41,086 nt of DNA from Glycomyces buryatensis (GTDB taxonomy: Bacteria; Actinomycetota; Actinomycetes; Mycobacteriales; Micromonosporaceae). Positions 23,229 to 30,795 of the stretch are shown piece after piece. The translations under genes were made by a program, and so were the position numbers. Positions within the stretch are counted from its first letter, which is position 1, and each line of letters opens with the position of its first letter. The stretch lies in contig NZ_STGY01000041.1 in the NCBI RefSeq assembly GCF_004912275.1, positions 1-41,086 of the forward strand. Reading direction: 5' to 3'. The notes below the pieces were generated by a model. It was not told the DNA's origin. It did no database searches and saw only the letters and a list, made by a program, of their open reading frames with translations.

Positions 23229-24443
23229 ATGCGTGTGCTTATCACGACGTACGGATCGCGCGGCGACGTCGAACCGGTGGCCGGACTCGCACGGCAACTG
23301 CGGGAACTCGGTGTCCAGGTGCGGGTGTGCGCGCCGCCTGACGAGGAGTTCGCTCGGCTGCTGACCGCCGTCGGCGCGGAGACGGTGCCCGTCGGCCGCT
23401 CGGTGCGGGACCTGGTGGCCGGGCCGAAACGGGCGACGCCCGCCGACGCGCCCCAGCTCGCGGCCATGCTGGTCAATTCGCAGTTCGAGGCCCTGCTGCC
23501 TGCGGCCCAGGGCTGCGATGCGCTGGTGGCGACCGGATTGTTCCCGGCCGCCGCGCGAACGGTGGCTGAGCACTACGGGATCCCGTACGTGTTCGTGTCG
23601 TTCCTCCCCGGGGTCCTGCCCTCGCCGCACCATCCGCCGCTGCCCCGGCCGGGGAAGCCGTACCCGCCCGGCGCCGACAATGCCTCGCTGTGGGACATCG
23701 ACGCCGAGAACCTGACCGCGCTGTACCGGACGCCCCTCAACGAGGTGCGGGCCTCCATTGACCTGCCTGCGGTGGACGACGTCCGCGGCCACACCCTCAC
23801 CGACCGGCCGTGGCTGGCCTCGGACCCGGTCCTGGGCCCGTGGCCCGAGACCCCGGAGCTCGAAGTGGTGCGGACCGGGACGTGGATCCTGCCGGACGAA
23901 CGCCCGCTCGCGGCCGACCTGGAGGCGTTCCTGGACGCGGGCGAGGCACCGGTGTTCGTGGGCTTCGGCAGCATGCCGATCCGCGAACCGGCGGAGGCCT
24001 CAAGGGTGGTCATTGAGTCCGTTCGCGCGCAGGGGCGCCGCGCCATCCTCGCCAAAGGCTGGGTGGACATGGCCCTCACCGACGCCCAGGACGACTGCTT
24101 CTCCGTGGGCGAGGTCAATCACCAGACGCTCTTCCCCCGGGTGGCGGCCGTGGTGCACCACGGGGGCGCGGGCACCACTGCGACGGCCTCTCGATCCGGT
24201 GTGCCGCAGGTAGTCGTCCCCCAGATGGCGGACCAGCCGTACTGGGCCGAGCGGGTAACCGACCTCGGTATCGGTGTGGCACATGACGGTCCGATCCCGA
24301 CGGTCGAGTCGCTTTCGGCCGCACTCCGAACGGCGCTGGATTCCCGGACGGTTGAGCGGGCGGGCGAGGTGGCGGCTGATCTCCGCACCGACGGGGCTGC
24401 GGTGGCGGCAAGGCTGTTGGTCGAGATGGCGCGGCCGGATTAG
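23229..24443 (+). CDS. GT1 family glycosyltransferase (GtfB/UGT-like)
   Basis: A 404-residue GT-B fold enzyme. The N-terminus MRVLITTYGSRGDVEPVAGLA is the hallmark opening of the vancomycin-GtfB/sterol-UGT branch. The nucleotide-sugar-binding motif reads VVHHGGAGTTATA, then GVPQVVVPQMADQPYWAERV, with the Asp-Gln pair that usually contacts the sugar. Such enzymes transfer a sugar from UDP- or dTDP-sugars to aglycones, sterols or macrolides. ATG 23229 has GGGAG seven bases upstream; a start 16 codons earlier lacks one. The next gene, an ABC-F protein, starts 54 bases after the stop on the same strand. Confidence 0.88.
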   Translation: MRVLITTYGSRGDVEPVAGLARQLRELGVQVRVCAPPDEEFARLLTAVGAETVPVGRSVRDLVAGPKRATPADAPQLAAMLVNSQFEALLPAAQGCDALVATGLFPAAARTVAEHYGIPYVFVSFLPGVLPSPHHPPLPRPGKPYPPGADNASLWDIDAENLTALYRTPLNEVRASIDLPAVDDVRGHTLTDRPWLASDPVLGPWPETPELEVVRTGTWILPDERPLAADLEAFLDAGEAPVFVGFGSMPIREPAEASRVVIESVRAQGRRAILAKGWVDMALTDAQDDCFSVGEVNHQTLFPRVAAVVHHGGAGTTATASRSGVPQVVVPQMADQPYWAERVTDLGIGVAHDGPIPTVESLSAALRTALDSRTVERAGEVAADLRTDGAAVAARLLVEMARPD

Positions 24444-24497
24444 GCCCGTCGCGCAAACTCCGTTGACCGTGGGGCCGGCCGCTTGGAGAATGGCGGG

Positions 24498-26144
24498 GTG
24501 GGTCATATCGAGGTATCCGGACTGGCGTTCACCCTGCCCGACGGGAGGCCGCTGTTCTCGGATGTCGGCTTCCGGGTGGGCGAGGGCGCCAAGGTCGCCC
24601 TCGTCGGCCCGAACGGCGCGGGGAAGACCACGCTGCTGAAGCTCGTGGCCGGGGACCTCGATGCCGCGGCCGGGTCGATCAGGCGCGTCGGCGCCATCGG
24701 GGTGATGCGACAGTTCATCGGCTCGATCGCCGACGACCGGACGCTGGAGGACCTGGCCCGCTCGCTGCTTCCCGATCGCCTGCGCCGCTTCGCGGATGGT
24801 CTCAAGCGGGCCGAGGAACTGGTGGCCGCCGACCCCCGCGAGGAGCACCAGCTCCGCTATGCCGAGGCGCTGGCGGTGTGGGGCGAGAACGGCGGCTACG
24901 AGGCCGAGGTGACGTGCGATATCGCGTCGACCTCCACTCTGGATATTCCGTGGGAGGTCTCGAAGAGCCGGAAGGTCGCGTCCCTGTCCGGCGGCGAGCA
25001 GAAGCGTTTCGCACTGGAGATGCTGCTCAGCGGCACCGACGATCTACTGCTGCTCGATGAGCCCGACAACTTCCTGGATGTGCCGGGCAAGCAGTGGCTC
25101 GAACAGCGCCTCGCCGCCTCCGATAAGAGCGTCCTCTACGTCTCCCACGACCGGGAACTGCTCGCCAATACCGCGGAACGGGTCGTGGCGGTGGAGGGCG
25201 GATCGGCGTGGACGCACGTCGGCGGCTTCGCCGAATGGCACCAGGCGCGGGCGGCCCGCAACGACCGGCTCGACGAGGAGCTGCGCCGCTGGACGGACGA
25301 GCGCGATCGCCTGCACCGCATGGTCATCATGTTCCGCCAGCAGGCGGCCATCAGTGCCGACATGGCCCCGCGCTACAAGGCCGCCCAGACCAGACTGGCC
25401 AGATTCGAGGCCACGGGCGCCCCTCCGGCGAGCCCCAAGGACCAGAACCTTCGAATGCGCCTGGAGGGCGGACGGACCGGCAAGCGCGCGGTCATCTGCG
25501 GAGCGGTCGAAATGGACGATCTGACCTTTCCGTTCGACCTCGAGGTCTGGTACGGCGACCGGGTAGCGATCCTGGGCGCCAACGGCACCGGCAAGTCCCA
25601 CTTCCTGCGGCTGCTCGGTCGGGGCGGCACCGACCCCGAGCCGGGAATCGGCTCGCCGGCCCTCAAACCCGTGCGGCACGGCGGCGTCGCGCGGCTCGGC
25701 GCCCGCGTCGTTCCCGGCCACTTCTCCCAGACCCACGACCGGCCCGAGCTGACCGATCGCACCCTGACCGAAATCCTTTGGGACGGCGACGATTCGCGGC
25801 CCAGCCTGCCCCGTCACGACGGTATCCGGAAGCTGTCCCGCTACGATCTGGCAGCCGCGGCCGACCAGCGGTTCGGCACCCTCTCCGGCGGCCAGCAGGC
25901 GCGGTTCCTCATCCTGCTGCTGGAGCTGTCCGGCGCGACGCTGCTGCTGCTGGACGAGCCGACCGACAACCTCGACCTCGCCTCGGCCGATGCGCTCGAA
26001 TCCGGACTGCGCGCCTTCGAAGGCACGGTCCTGGCGGTCACCCACGACCGCTGGTTCGCCCGGGGCTTCGACCGGTTGCTGCTGTTCCGCGGGGACGGCG
26101 AGGTCGTCGAGGTCCCCGAACCCGTTTGGGGCACCGAGGACTGA
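24498..26144 (+). CDS. ABC-F family ATPase (ribosome-associated)
   Basis: A 548-residue protein with two ABC domains and no membrane segment. Domain 1 has Walker A GPNGAGKTT, signature LSGGEQKRF and Walker B LLLLDEPDNFLD; domain 2 has GANGTGKSH, LSGGQQARF and LLLLDEPTDNLD. A charged helical linker (around residues 245-310, RRWTDERDRLHRMV and later PRYKAAQTRLARF) separates them, as in ABC-F proteins that protect or rescue ribosomes and often give macrolide, lincosamide or pleuromutilin resistance. GTG 24498 follows GGAGA by eight bases; a TTG five codons earlier overlaps that site. The kinase-fold gene starts 40 bases downstream, so the two are likely co-transcribed. Confidence 0.9.
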   Translation: MGHIEVSGLAFTLPDGRPLFSDVGFRVGEGAKVALVGPNGAGKTTLLKLVAGDLDAAAGSIRRVGAIGVMRQFIGSIADDRTLEDLARSLLPDRLRRFADGLKRAEELVAADPREEHQLRYAEALAVWGENGGYEAEVTCDIASTSTLDIPWEVSKSRKVASLSGGEQKRFALEMLLSGTDDLLLLDEPDNFLDVPGKQWLEQRLAASDKSVLYVSHDRELLANTAERVVAVEGGSAWTHVGGFAEWHQARAARNDRLDEELRRWTDERDRLHRMVIMFRQQAAISADMAPRYKAAQTRLARFEATGAPPASPKDQNLRMRLEGGRTGKRAVICGAVEMDDLTFPFDLEVWYGDRVAILGANGTGKSHFLRLLGRGGTDPEPGIGSPALKPVRHGGVARLGARVVPGHFSQTHDRPELTDRTLTEILWDGDDSRPSLPRHDGIRKLSRYDLAAAADQRFGTLSGGQQARFLILLLELSGATLLLLDEPTDNLDLASADALESGLRAFEGTVLAVTHDRWFARGFDRLLLFRGDGEVVEVPEPVWGTED

Positions 26145-26184
26145 GCCCGCTGCCGCCACCGCAGAGAATCGAACGACGGAGACC

Positions 26185-27099
26185 ATGTACCAGATCGACT
26201 TTCCCAAGGTTCTGGCCGAATTCGGCCTCCGGCCCGCCGGCGACCCGAAACCGCTCGAAGGCGGCGAGGACAACGGCAACTTCCGCGTCGCCACCGACCG
26301 GGGCGAGGTGGTGGTGCGCGAGTACCGCGTGTCCGGCATCGACAAGGTCCGCGCCGAGCTGCGACTGGTCTCGTTCCTCACCGAACGCGGATATCCGACG
26401 CCCGCGCCGTACCGGACCGGCACCGGCGAACTGGTGGTCGAGGCCGAACGCCCCATCGCCGTCTTCCCTTGGGTGCCAGGCGATGTCCCGACTCAAATGA
26501 CGGAACCGCTTTCCGAGCAGGTCGGCGAGCTCCTGGCGCGGATGCACCTGGCCACCGCCGACTGGAACGACGAGGGCCTTCCGGTGATCGACCGCCTCGG
26601 CCTCCTCCGCCAGGGATTGGACTCCCGGCCCGAACTCGAAGGCGTCGACGAGTGGCACGCGCGGATGCGGACGTTCCTCGACGCCTCCGGTGAGGATCTG
26701 AAGCGATTGGGGACGCTGCCGTCGGGTCCGCTCCACCACGACCTGCACCGCCAGAACCTCCTGGTGGCCAACGGGAAGATTACCGCTGTGCTCGACTTCG
26801 ACGAGCTCAACCGCGGCCCGCTCATCATCGACCTGGCGCGCGTCTTCCACTACCTGGCCGTCGACCGCGATGACCGACGCCTGTCGCGCGGCCTCGCCGA
26901 GGCCGTCGTCGCCGGATACGAGCGGACCAGGCCCCTGTCCGAGGCCGAACGCGAACTGCTGCCGGTCGCCTTCGACCTGGTCGGCCTGGTCGACGCGGCC
27001 GCCTTCATCATGTGGGCCGCCCCCGCCATCGGACTGAGCCATGTGGACGAATGCAATAGCTGGATCGCCTACCTGCGCAATGTGGACGCGCTCGCCTGA
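26185..27099 (+). CDS. Phosphotransferase, APH/homoserine kinase II-like fold
   Basis: A 304-residue kinase-fold enzyme. The catalytic loop is HHDLHRQNLL (H-x-D-x4-N) near residue 190, and the metal-binding DFDELNRGPLIIDLA follows; VVREYRV holds the strand with the probable nucleotide contact. Overall architecture and PAPYRTGTGEL resemble the COG2334 group, which includes type II homoserine kinase and SrkA-like kinases, more than classical aminoglycoside phosphotransferases. Substrate not assignable. It starts 40 bases after the ABC-F stop, with GGAG only three bases before the ATG. Its position beside ABC-F and glycosyltransferase genes raises a drug-modifying option. Confidence 0.85.
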   Translation: MYQIDFPKVLAEFGLRPAGDPKPLEGGEDNGNFRVATDRGEVVVREYRVSGIDKVRAELRLVSFLTERGYPTPAPYRTGTGELVVEAERPIAVFPWVPGDVPTQMTEPLSEQVGELLARMHLATADWNDEGLPVIDRLGLLRQGLDSRPELEGVDEWHARMRTFLDASGEDLKRLGTLPSGPLHHDLHRQNLLVANGKITAVLDFDELNRGPLIIDLARVFHYLAVDRDDRRLSRGLAEAVVAGYERTRPLSEAERELLPVAFDLVGLVDAAAFIMWAAPAIGLSHVDECNSWIAYLRNVDALA

Positions 27100-27201
27100 A
27101 CCGCGAGGTGGGACAGGGGATCCGGCCGCGACGACGCATTCGAGCATTCGCTAGTCGAGCTTCTCCCGGATCCGGTCCGCGCCGCCGTCCTGGTTCGGAG
27201 A

Positions 27202-28068
27202 TCAATCGTCGATGGTCTGGCGCAGGGCCGCGGCGAAGGCCTCGGGCTTACCGGTCTGGCCGTATTCGCCTCCCAGGAAGCCGCCGTGGCCATCGGGGAA
27301 CTCGACCGGCTCGGTTCCGAGTCGAGCGGCCACGGCTCGAGCCGCGCGGGCGGCCATTTCCTCGCCCGAGTCGGCGCCGACCGCGATGACAATGCTGGTC
27401 TGGGCGGCGCGCAGTGCCTCGAAATTGTGCCGGTAGGGCCCGCAGGTCACCAAGTTCTGGCCGAGCAGGGGGTCGTCGCGGGAGCCGTCGTCTTCGGTGG
27501 GCAGCCCGAAATCGGCCGGGCTCGGGCCGGGCCCGTTCAGGTATTCGGCGGTGACCGGGCCTTGGAGGGAGACGAGCGCGATGAACTTCACCATCGCCGG
27601 TTCGAAACCGGAGCTCAGGTAGGTCGCACGGATGTCCTCGCAAACCGCCAGCAACTCCTTGGCGTCCGGCAGTTCCGCCGAGGCGGGCGGCTCGTGTGCG
27701 ACGAGGGTCCGCACCTGTTCGGGGTGCTGGGCCACCAGCGCGAGGGCGTTGACCGCGCCTCCGCTGGAGGCGAAGAGGTCGACCGGACCGGTGCCGAGCG
27801 CGGCGATCAGGCGGTGCAGGTCGTCGGCGTGCTCGTCGGGTGTGGTCTCGGCGGCGCCGTCGGTCCGTACACTGCGTTCGGAGCCGCGCGGGTCGTAGGT
27901 GACCACCGTGCGGTCGGTGAAGTGCCCCGCCAGCGTGGTGAATCCGGGTGCCGCCATGGGCGATCCGATCAGCAGCAGGACCGGCCCGTCGCCGGTGCCG
28001 CCCTCGCGGACGTCGTAGTGCAGGACGGCGCCCGGTGCTTCCAGCATGTGGGTGCGCGGCTCGGTCAT
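27202..28068 (-). CDS. Alpha/beta hydrolase
   Basis: A 288-residue alpha/beta hydrolase. VLLLIGSPMAAPGF is the oxyanion-region strand, VVTYDPRGSERS the following turn, FASSGGAVNALA the nucleophile elbow, and DGHGGFLGG near residue 258 carries the catalytic His. The elbow reads A-x-S-x-G, with Ala replacing the usual first Gly, a tolerated variant. It is likely an esterase or related enzyme with unknown substrate. It is divergent from the ECF41 sigma factor gene, and a 31-codon small ORF on the same strand ends 59 bases upstream of its ATG. Confidence 0.9.
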   Translation of the reverse strand: MTEPRTHMLEAPGAVLHYDVREGGTGDGPVLLLIGSPMAAPGFTTLAGHFTDRTVVTYDPRGSERSVRTDGAAETTPDEHADDLHRLIAALGTGPVDLFASSGGAVNALALVAQHPEQVRTLVAHEPPASAELPDAKELLAVCEDIRATYLSSGFEPAMVKFIALVSLQGPVTAEYLNGPGPSPADFGLPTEDDGSRDDPLLGQNLVTCGPYRHNFEALRAAQTSIVIAVGADSGEEMAARAARAVAARLGTEPVEFPDGHGGFLGGEYGQTGKPEAFAAALRQTIDD

Positions 28069-28127
28069 GATGGCTCCTTCGTCGGTGTTTCGATGCTATG
28101 TGTGCCGACGCCTCGAGGCGGGCGAAT

Positions 28128-28223
28128 TCATCGCCGCGTACAGGTCTCGTCGCTGATGCCGGTGCCGCCGGCGGCGACCCGGGTGCCCTCCTCGGTGATG
28201 CGACCGCCCGAGCCGAATCCCAT
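28128..28223 (-). CDS. Possible 31-residue small ORF
   Basis: ATG 28223 to TGA 28128 encodes a 31-residue peptide, glycine-rich in the first part (MGFGSGGRITEEGTR) with one Cys near the C-terminus (SDETCTRR). Almost every codon ends in G or C (roughly 28 of 31), as in real genes of this genome, which is why I list it. There is no clear ribosome binding site, and an in-frame stop lies just upstream. It sits between the hydrolase and the divergent sigma factor. It could be a genuine small peptide, a leader, or the remnant of a larger gene. Confidence 0.35.
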   Translation of the reverse strand: MGFGSGGRITEEGTRVAAGGTGISDETCTRR

Positions 28224-28260
28224 CGGTGATTGAGGTCACAGCCGATCTCCGGGGTTCTGC

Positions 28261-28287
28261 GGTCACAATCGAGCGGCGCGATTCGTC
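28261..28287 (+). promoter_or_regulatory. ECF41-type promoter of the sigma factor gene
   Basis: GGTCACA (28261-28267) and CGTC (28284-28287) are separated by 16 bases, very close to the known ECF41 consensus of a TGTCACA -35 and a CGTC -10. The sigma factor gene starts 34 bases after the -10, so autoregulation is the natural reading. A second GGTCACA at 28234-28240 lacks a matching -10. Confidence 0.72.
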
Positions 28288-28321
28288 CTCTAGGGGACAC
28301 CGATATTGAGGGGGCACCGCG

Positions 28322-29197
28322 ATGAACCACCATGAATGGCTGGCCGAGAGCTTTGAAGCGAACCGGCCGCGTCTTGAGGCGGTGGCCTACCGGATGCTCG
28401 GTTCGGCCGCCGAGGCCCAAGACGCAGTCCAGGAGTCGTGGCTGCGCCTGGCCGCCTCCAATTCCGAGGGCATCGACAATCTGGCCGGCTGGTTGACCAC
28501 CGTGGTCGGCCGGGTCTGCCTGGACCACTTGCGGTCGCGCAAGTCCCGTCGCGAGCAGCCCATCGCCGATGCCGGACCGCAGACCGCCGAGTTGCCCAGC
28601 CCCGCGGGCAATCCCGAGTCCGAGGCGATGCTCGCCGACTCGGTCGGCCAGGCACTGCTGGTGGTACTGGAAACCCTCGACCCGGCGGAGCGTCTGGCGT
28701 TCGTCCTGCACGACATGTTCGCCGTCCCCTTCGACGACATCGCCCGCATCGTCGACCGCTCCCCGGCGGCGGCCCGCAAACTCGCCAGCCGCGCCCGCCA
28801 CCGGGTGCAGGGCACCAGCGAGCCGCTGACGGTCGACCAGTCCCGCCAGCGCCAGATCGTGGAGGCGTTCCTGGAGGCGGCCCGGGGCGGCGACTTCGAT
28901 GCCCTGGTCGCGGTCCTGGATCCCGATGTCGTCGCGCGCAGCAATGGCGGCTCGGTCGGGCCGATCGTGCGTGGTGTCATGCAGGTCGCCGGCGGTGCGA
29001 TGGCGTTCGCCCCCCTCGCCACCGGGTCCCAGCTGGTACTGGCCGACGGCAAGGTCGCCGCTCTCGCCGGCAGCGCCAAGCTGCCGACGAGGGTCATGAC
29101 CTTCACCATCGGCGACGACGGCAGGATCTCGATACTCGACGCCATCACCGACCCGGACCTGCTGGCGACGATGGACCTGGTGGTGATCGGCGACTGA
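28322..29197 (+). CDS. ECF41-type RNA polymerase sigma factor (SigJ-like)
   Basis: A 291-residue sigma factor. Region 2 is in residues 1-75 (AVAYRMLGSAAEAQDAVQESWLRL, then LTTVVGRVCLDHLRSR), region 4 in about 115-165 (LDPAERLAFVLHDMF, IARIVDRSPAAARKLASRARHRV), followed by a ~120-residue SnoaL-like domain (VEAFLEAARGGDFDALVAVLDPDVV). This long C-terminal extension, instead of an anti-sigma factor, defines ECF41, where it controls activity. The family's NPDKL-like C-terminal motif appears as DPDLL. ECF41 genes usually adjoin a carboxymuconolactone decarboxylase or oxidoreductase; here the neighbour is a divergent alpha/beta hydrolase instead. The upstream sequence matches the ECF41 promoter. 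Confidence 0.92.
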   Translation: MNHHEWLAESFEANRPRLEAVAYRMLGSAAEAQDAVQESWLRLAASNSEGIDNLAGWLTTVVGRVCLDHLRSRKSRREQPIADAGPQTAELPSPAGNPESEAMLADSVGQALLVVLETLDPAERLAFVLHDMFAVPFDDIARIVDRSPAAARKLASRARHRVQGTSEPLTVDQSRQRQIVEAFLEAARGGDFDALVAVLDPDVVARSNGGSVGPIVRGVMQVAGGAMAFAPLATGSQLVLADGKVAALAGSAKLPTRVMTFTIGDDGRISILDAITDPDLLATMDLVVIGD

Positions 29198-29252
29198 TGA
29201 GGAACTGTTCAAGCACTCCGGCGGTATTGGATCCGGCCCTATCGGATTCTGA

Positions 29253-29271
29253 GACGCATCCTAGGTGCGTC
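29253..29271. terminator. Weak hairpin between sigma factor and GH1 genes
   Basis: GACGCA (29253-29258) and TGCGTC (29266-29271) form a 6-base stem with a 7-base loop, overlapping the GH1 stop codon, in the 72-base gap between convergent genes. The stem is short, so a terminator role is only possible. Confidence 0.35.
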
Positions 29272-30559
29272 AGGCTGGGACCAGGCAGCTCAGCGGCGGG
29301 TCGATCAGTGAGCAGATCGATTGCGGGACGACGGGTTCGTAGTCCTCCGGGACGCCGCCCGATTCGATGAGGTCGGTATAGGTCGGCACTGCGTCGGTCG
29401 GGTGGCGGACCAGGTCGGGGTCGTTCACCGCGTCGACGGTGTAAAGGCCGAACCGGGGCGTGTAGCTGCCCCATTCGTAGTTGTCGGTGATCGACCAGTA
29501 GTTGTATCCGATGACGTTCATGCCGTCGGCGACAGCGCGCTGGAGCCAGTAGACATGGTCGGACAGGTGCTCCGAGCGGGTCAGTCCGTCCTCGCGCGGG
29601 GCGCCGTCTTCGGTCGGCATGCCGTTCTCGACTATGTAGAGCGGCTTGTCGGGGAACTTATTGTGGTAGTAGCGAAGCGCGTAGTAGATGCCGTCGGGTT
29701 GGGCCGAGGCCTGGCCGCCGGTGACCTCGCGGATCGCGGTGAGGTTGTCGAGGCTGAGCCCGTAGTAGTAGTCGACGCCGACGAAGTCGAGTTTCGAGGC
29801 GATCTTGTCGAGGAAGACCGCGTCGAACAGCCAGGGGGTGGCCGGGATGAAGGCGACATTGCTGGTGACCATCGCGCCGGGGTCGAGCTCGTGGATCAGG
29901 TCGTAGGCGTTGCCGTGGGCCGCCGCGAGGCGGTCGAACAGCGCCAGGGCGTCGAACCAGGTCGCGGATCCATTGTCGATCTCGTGAAATACGTAGAGGG
30001 TCGGCTCGTTGAAGGTCACCCACATGACGCCGAGTCCGCTGTAGCGGTCCACGATTCGCTCGGAGTAGGCGGTGAAGTCGGTGAGGGTGTCGGCGCTCTT
30101 CCAACCGCCCTGGTCGGCGACCCAGCCGGGGTGGACCCAGTGGTTGAGGGTGATCATCGGGGTCATTCCGGCGTCGAGGATGTGCTGGACCACGTCGTCG
30201 TAGTAGGCGAGCTCGGCCTCGTCCCACTGCCCGGGTGCGGGTTCGACGCGGGCCCATTCGATGCCGAAGCGGTAAACCTCGACGCCCATGTCGGCGGCGA
30301 GGGCGATGTCCTCGGCATAGCGGTGGCGGAAGTCGACGCCGTTGCCGTAGGGCTCGTGCTTGTCGCCGTTCTCGGTGTAGCGCAGCCAGTTGCTGTCGGG
30401 GGCGTCGCCTTCGGATTGGAATCCGGAGGAGGCGACGCCCCAGAGGAAGTCGTCGGGGAGCGGCTCCACGGTTTCATCGGCGCCGGCCGGGGAGGCGGAG
30501 ACGATGAGAAGGGAGGCGAACAGGGCGAGACAGGCGGTCAGTTTTCCGAACGCGCGCAT
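29270..30559 (-). CDS. Secreted GH1 family glycoside hydrolase
   Basis: A 429-residue beta-glycosidase with a Sec signal peptide (MRAFGKL, hydrophobic core, cleavage near SPAGADE). The (beta/alpha)8 barrel has DDFLWGVASSGFQSEG at its start, acid/base Glu185 in TFNEP, and nucleophile Glu311 in YIVENGM (usually ITENG in GH1). Export distinguishes it from the more common cytoplasmic GH1 enzymes. It retains the disaccharide-glycosidase layout, but sugar specificity is not evident. ATG 30559 has AAGGAG nine bases upstream. A 16-base repeat element at 30593-30608 may be its operator. Cysteines near the C-terminus (SICSLIDPPLSCLVPA) could form a disulfide. Confidence 0.9.
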   Translation of the reverse strand: MRAFGKLTACLALFASLLIVSASPAGADETVEPLPDDFLWGVASSGFQSEGDAPDSNWLRYTENGDKHEPYGNGVDFRHRYAEDIALAADMGVEVYRFGIEWARVEPAPGQWDEAELAYYDDVVQHILDAGMTPMITLNHWVHPGWVADQGGWKSADTLTDFTAYSERIVDRYSGLGVMWVTFNEPTLYVFHEIDNGSATWFDALALFDRLAAAHGNAYDLIHELDPGAMVTSNVAFIPATPWLFDAVFLDKIASKLDFVGVDYYYGLSLDNLTAIREVTGGQASAQPDGIYYALRYYHNKFPDKPLYIVENGMPTEDGAPREDGLTRSEHLSDHVYWLQRAVADGMNVIGYNYWSITDNYEWGSYTPRFGLYTVDAVNDPDLVRHPTDAVPTYTDLIESGGVPEDYEPVVPQSICSLIDPPLSCLVPA

Positions 30560-30592
30560 GGGAAAGCACTCCTTACTTCCCCGTAACTTGTG

Positions 30593-30608
30593 ATCGATGA
30601 TAATCGAT
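30593..30608 (-). promoter_or_regulatory. Candidate operator before the GH1 gene
   Basis: ATCGAT-GATA-ATCGAT is an inverted (and direct) repeat, flanked by CTTG and CAAG, 34 bases before the GH1 start codon. It is one of few AT-rich patches here, so it may bind a sugar-responsive repressor. No regulator gene adjoins. Confidence 0.5.
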
Positions 30609-30655
30609 TCAAGGGCCGCATGGTCGGAACAAACCACCCTAATTTGTCCTAGATC

Positions 30656-30706
30656 GGTGATCGCCGAAGGAGGAGGCCAGCAGTCCCCGCACAATCGGCG
30701 ATCACC
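30656..30706. other. Long-loop hairpin downstream of LigD-like gene
   Basis: GGTGATCGCCG (30656-30666) is exactly repeated in reverse complement at 30696-30706, leaving a 29-base loop. It lies 90 bases past the LigD-like stop and 97 bases upstream of the GH1 start. It could be a terminator for the former or a regulatory half-site pair for the latter. Confidence 0.45.
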
Positions 30707-30795
30707 CACCAAAGCGTCAGCCTCCCATCGGCATGACTCGGGCGATACGGATCGACGCGCCGCCGCTCTCGACCCTCGCCGACGACCGGCTCCGC

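Noticed and set aside
28234-28260. A second ECF41 promoter starting at GGTCACA 28234
   Set aside because: At the proper distance the sequence is CTGC, not CGTC, so only the promoter at 28261-28287 is called.
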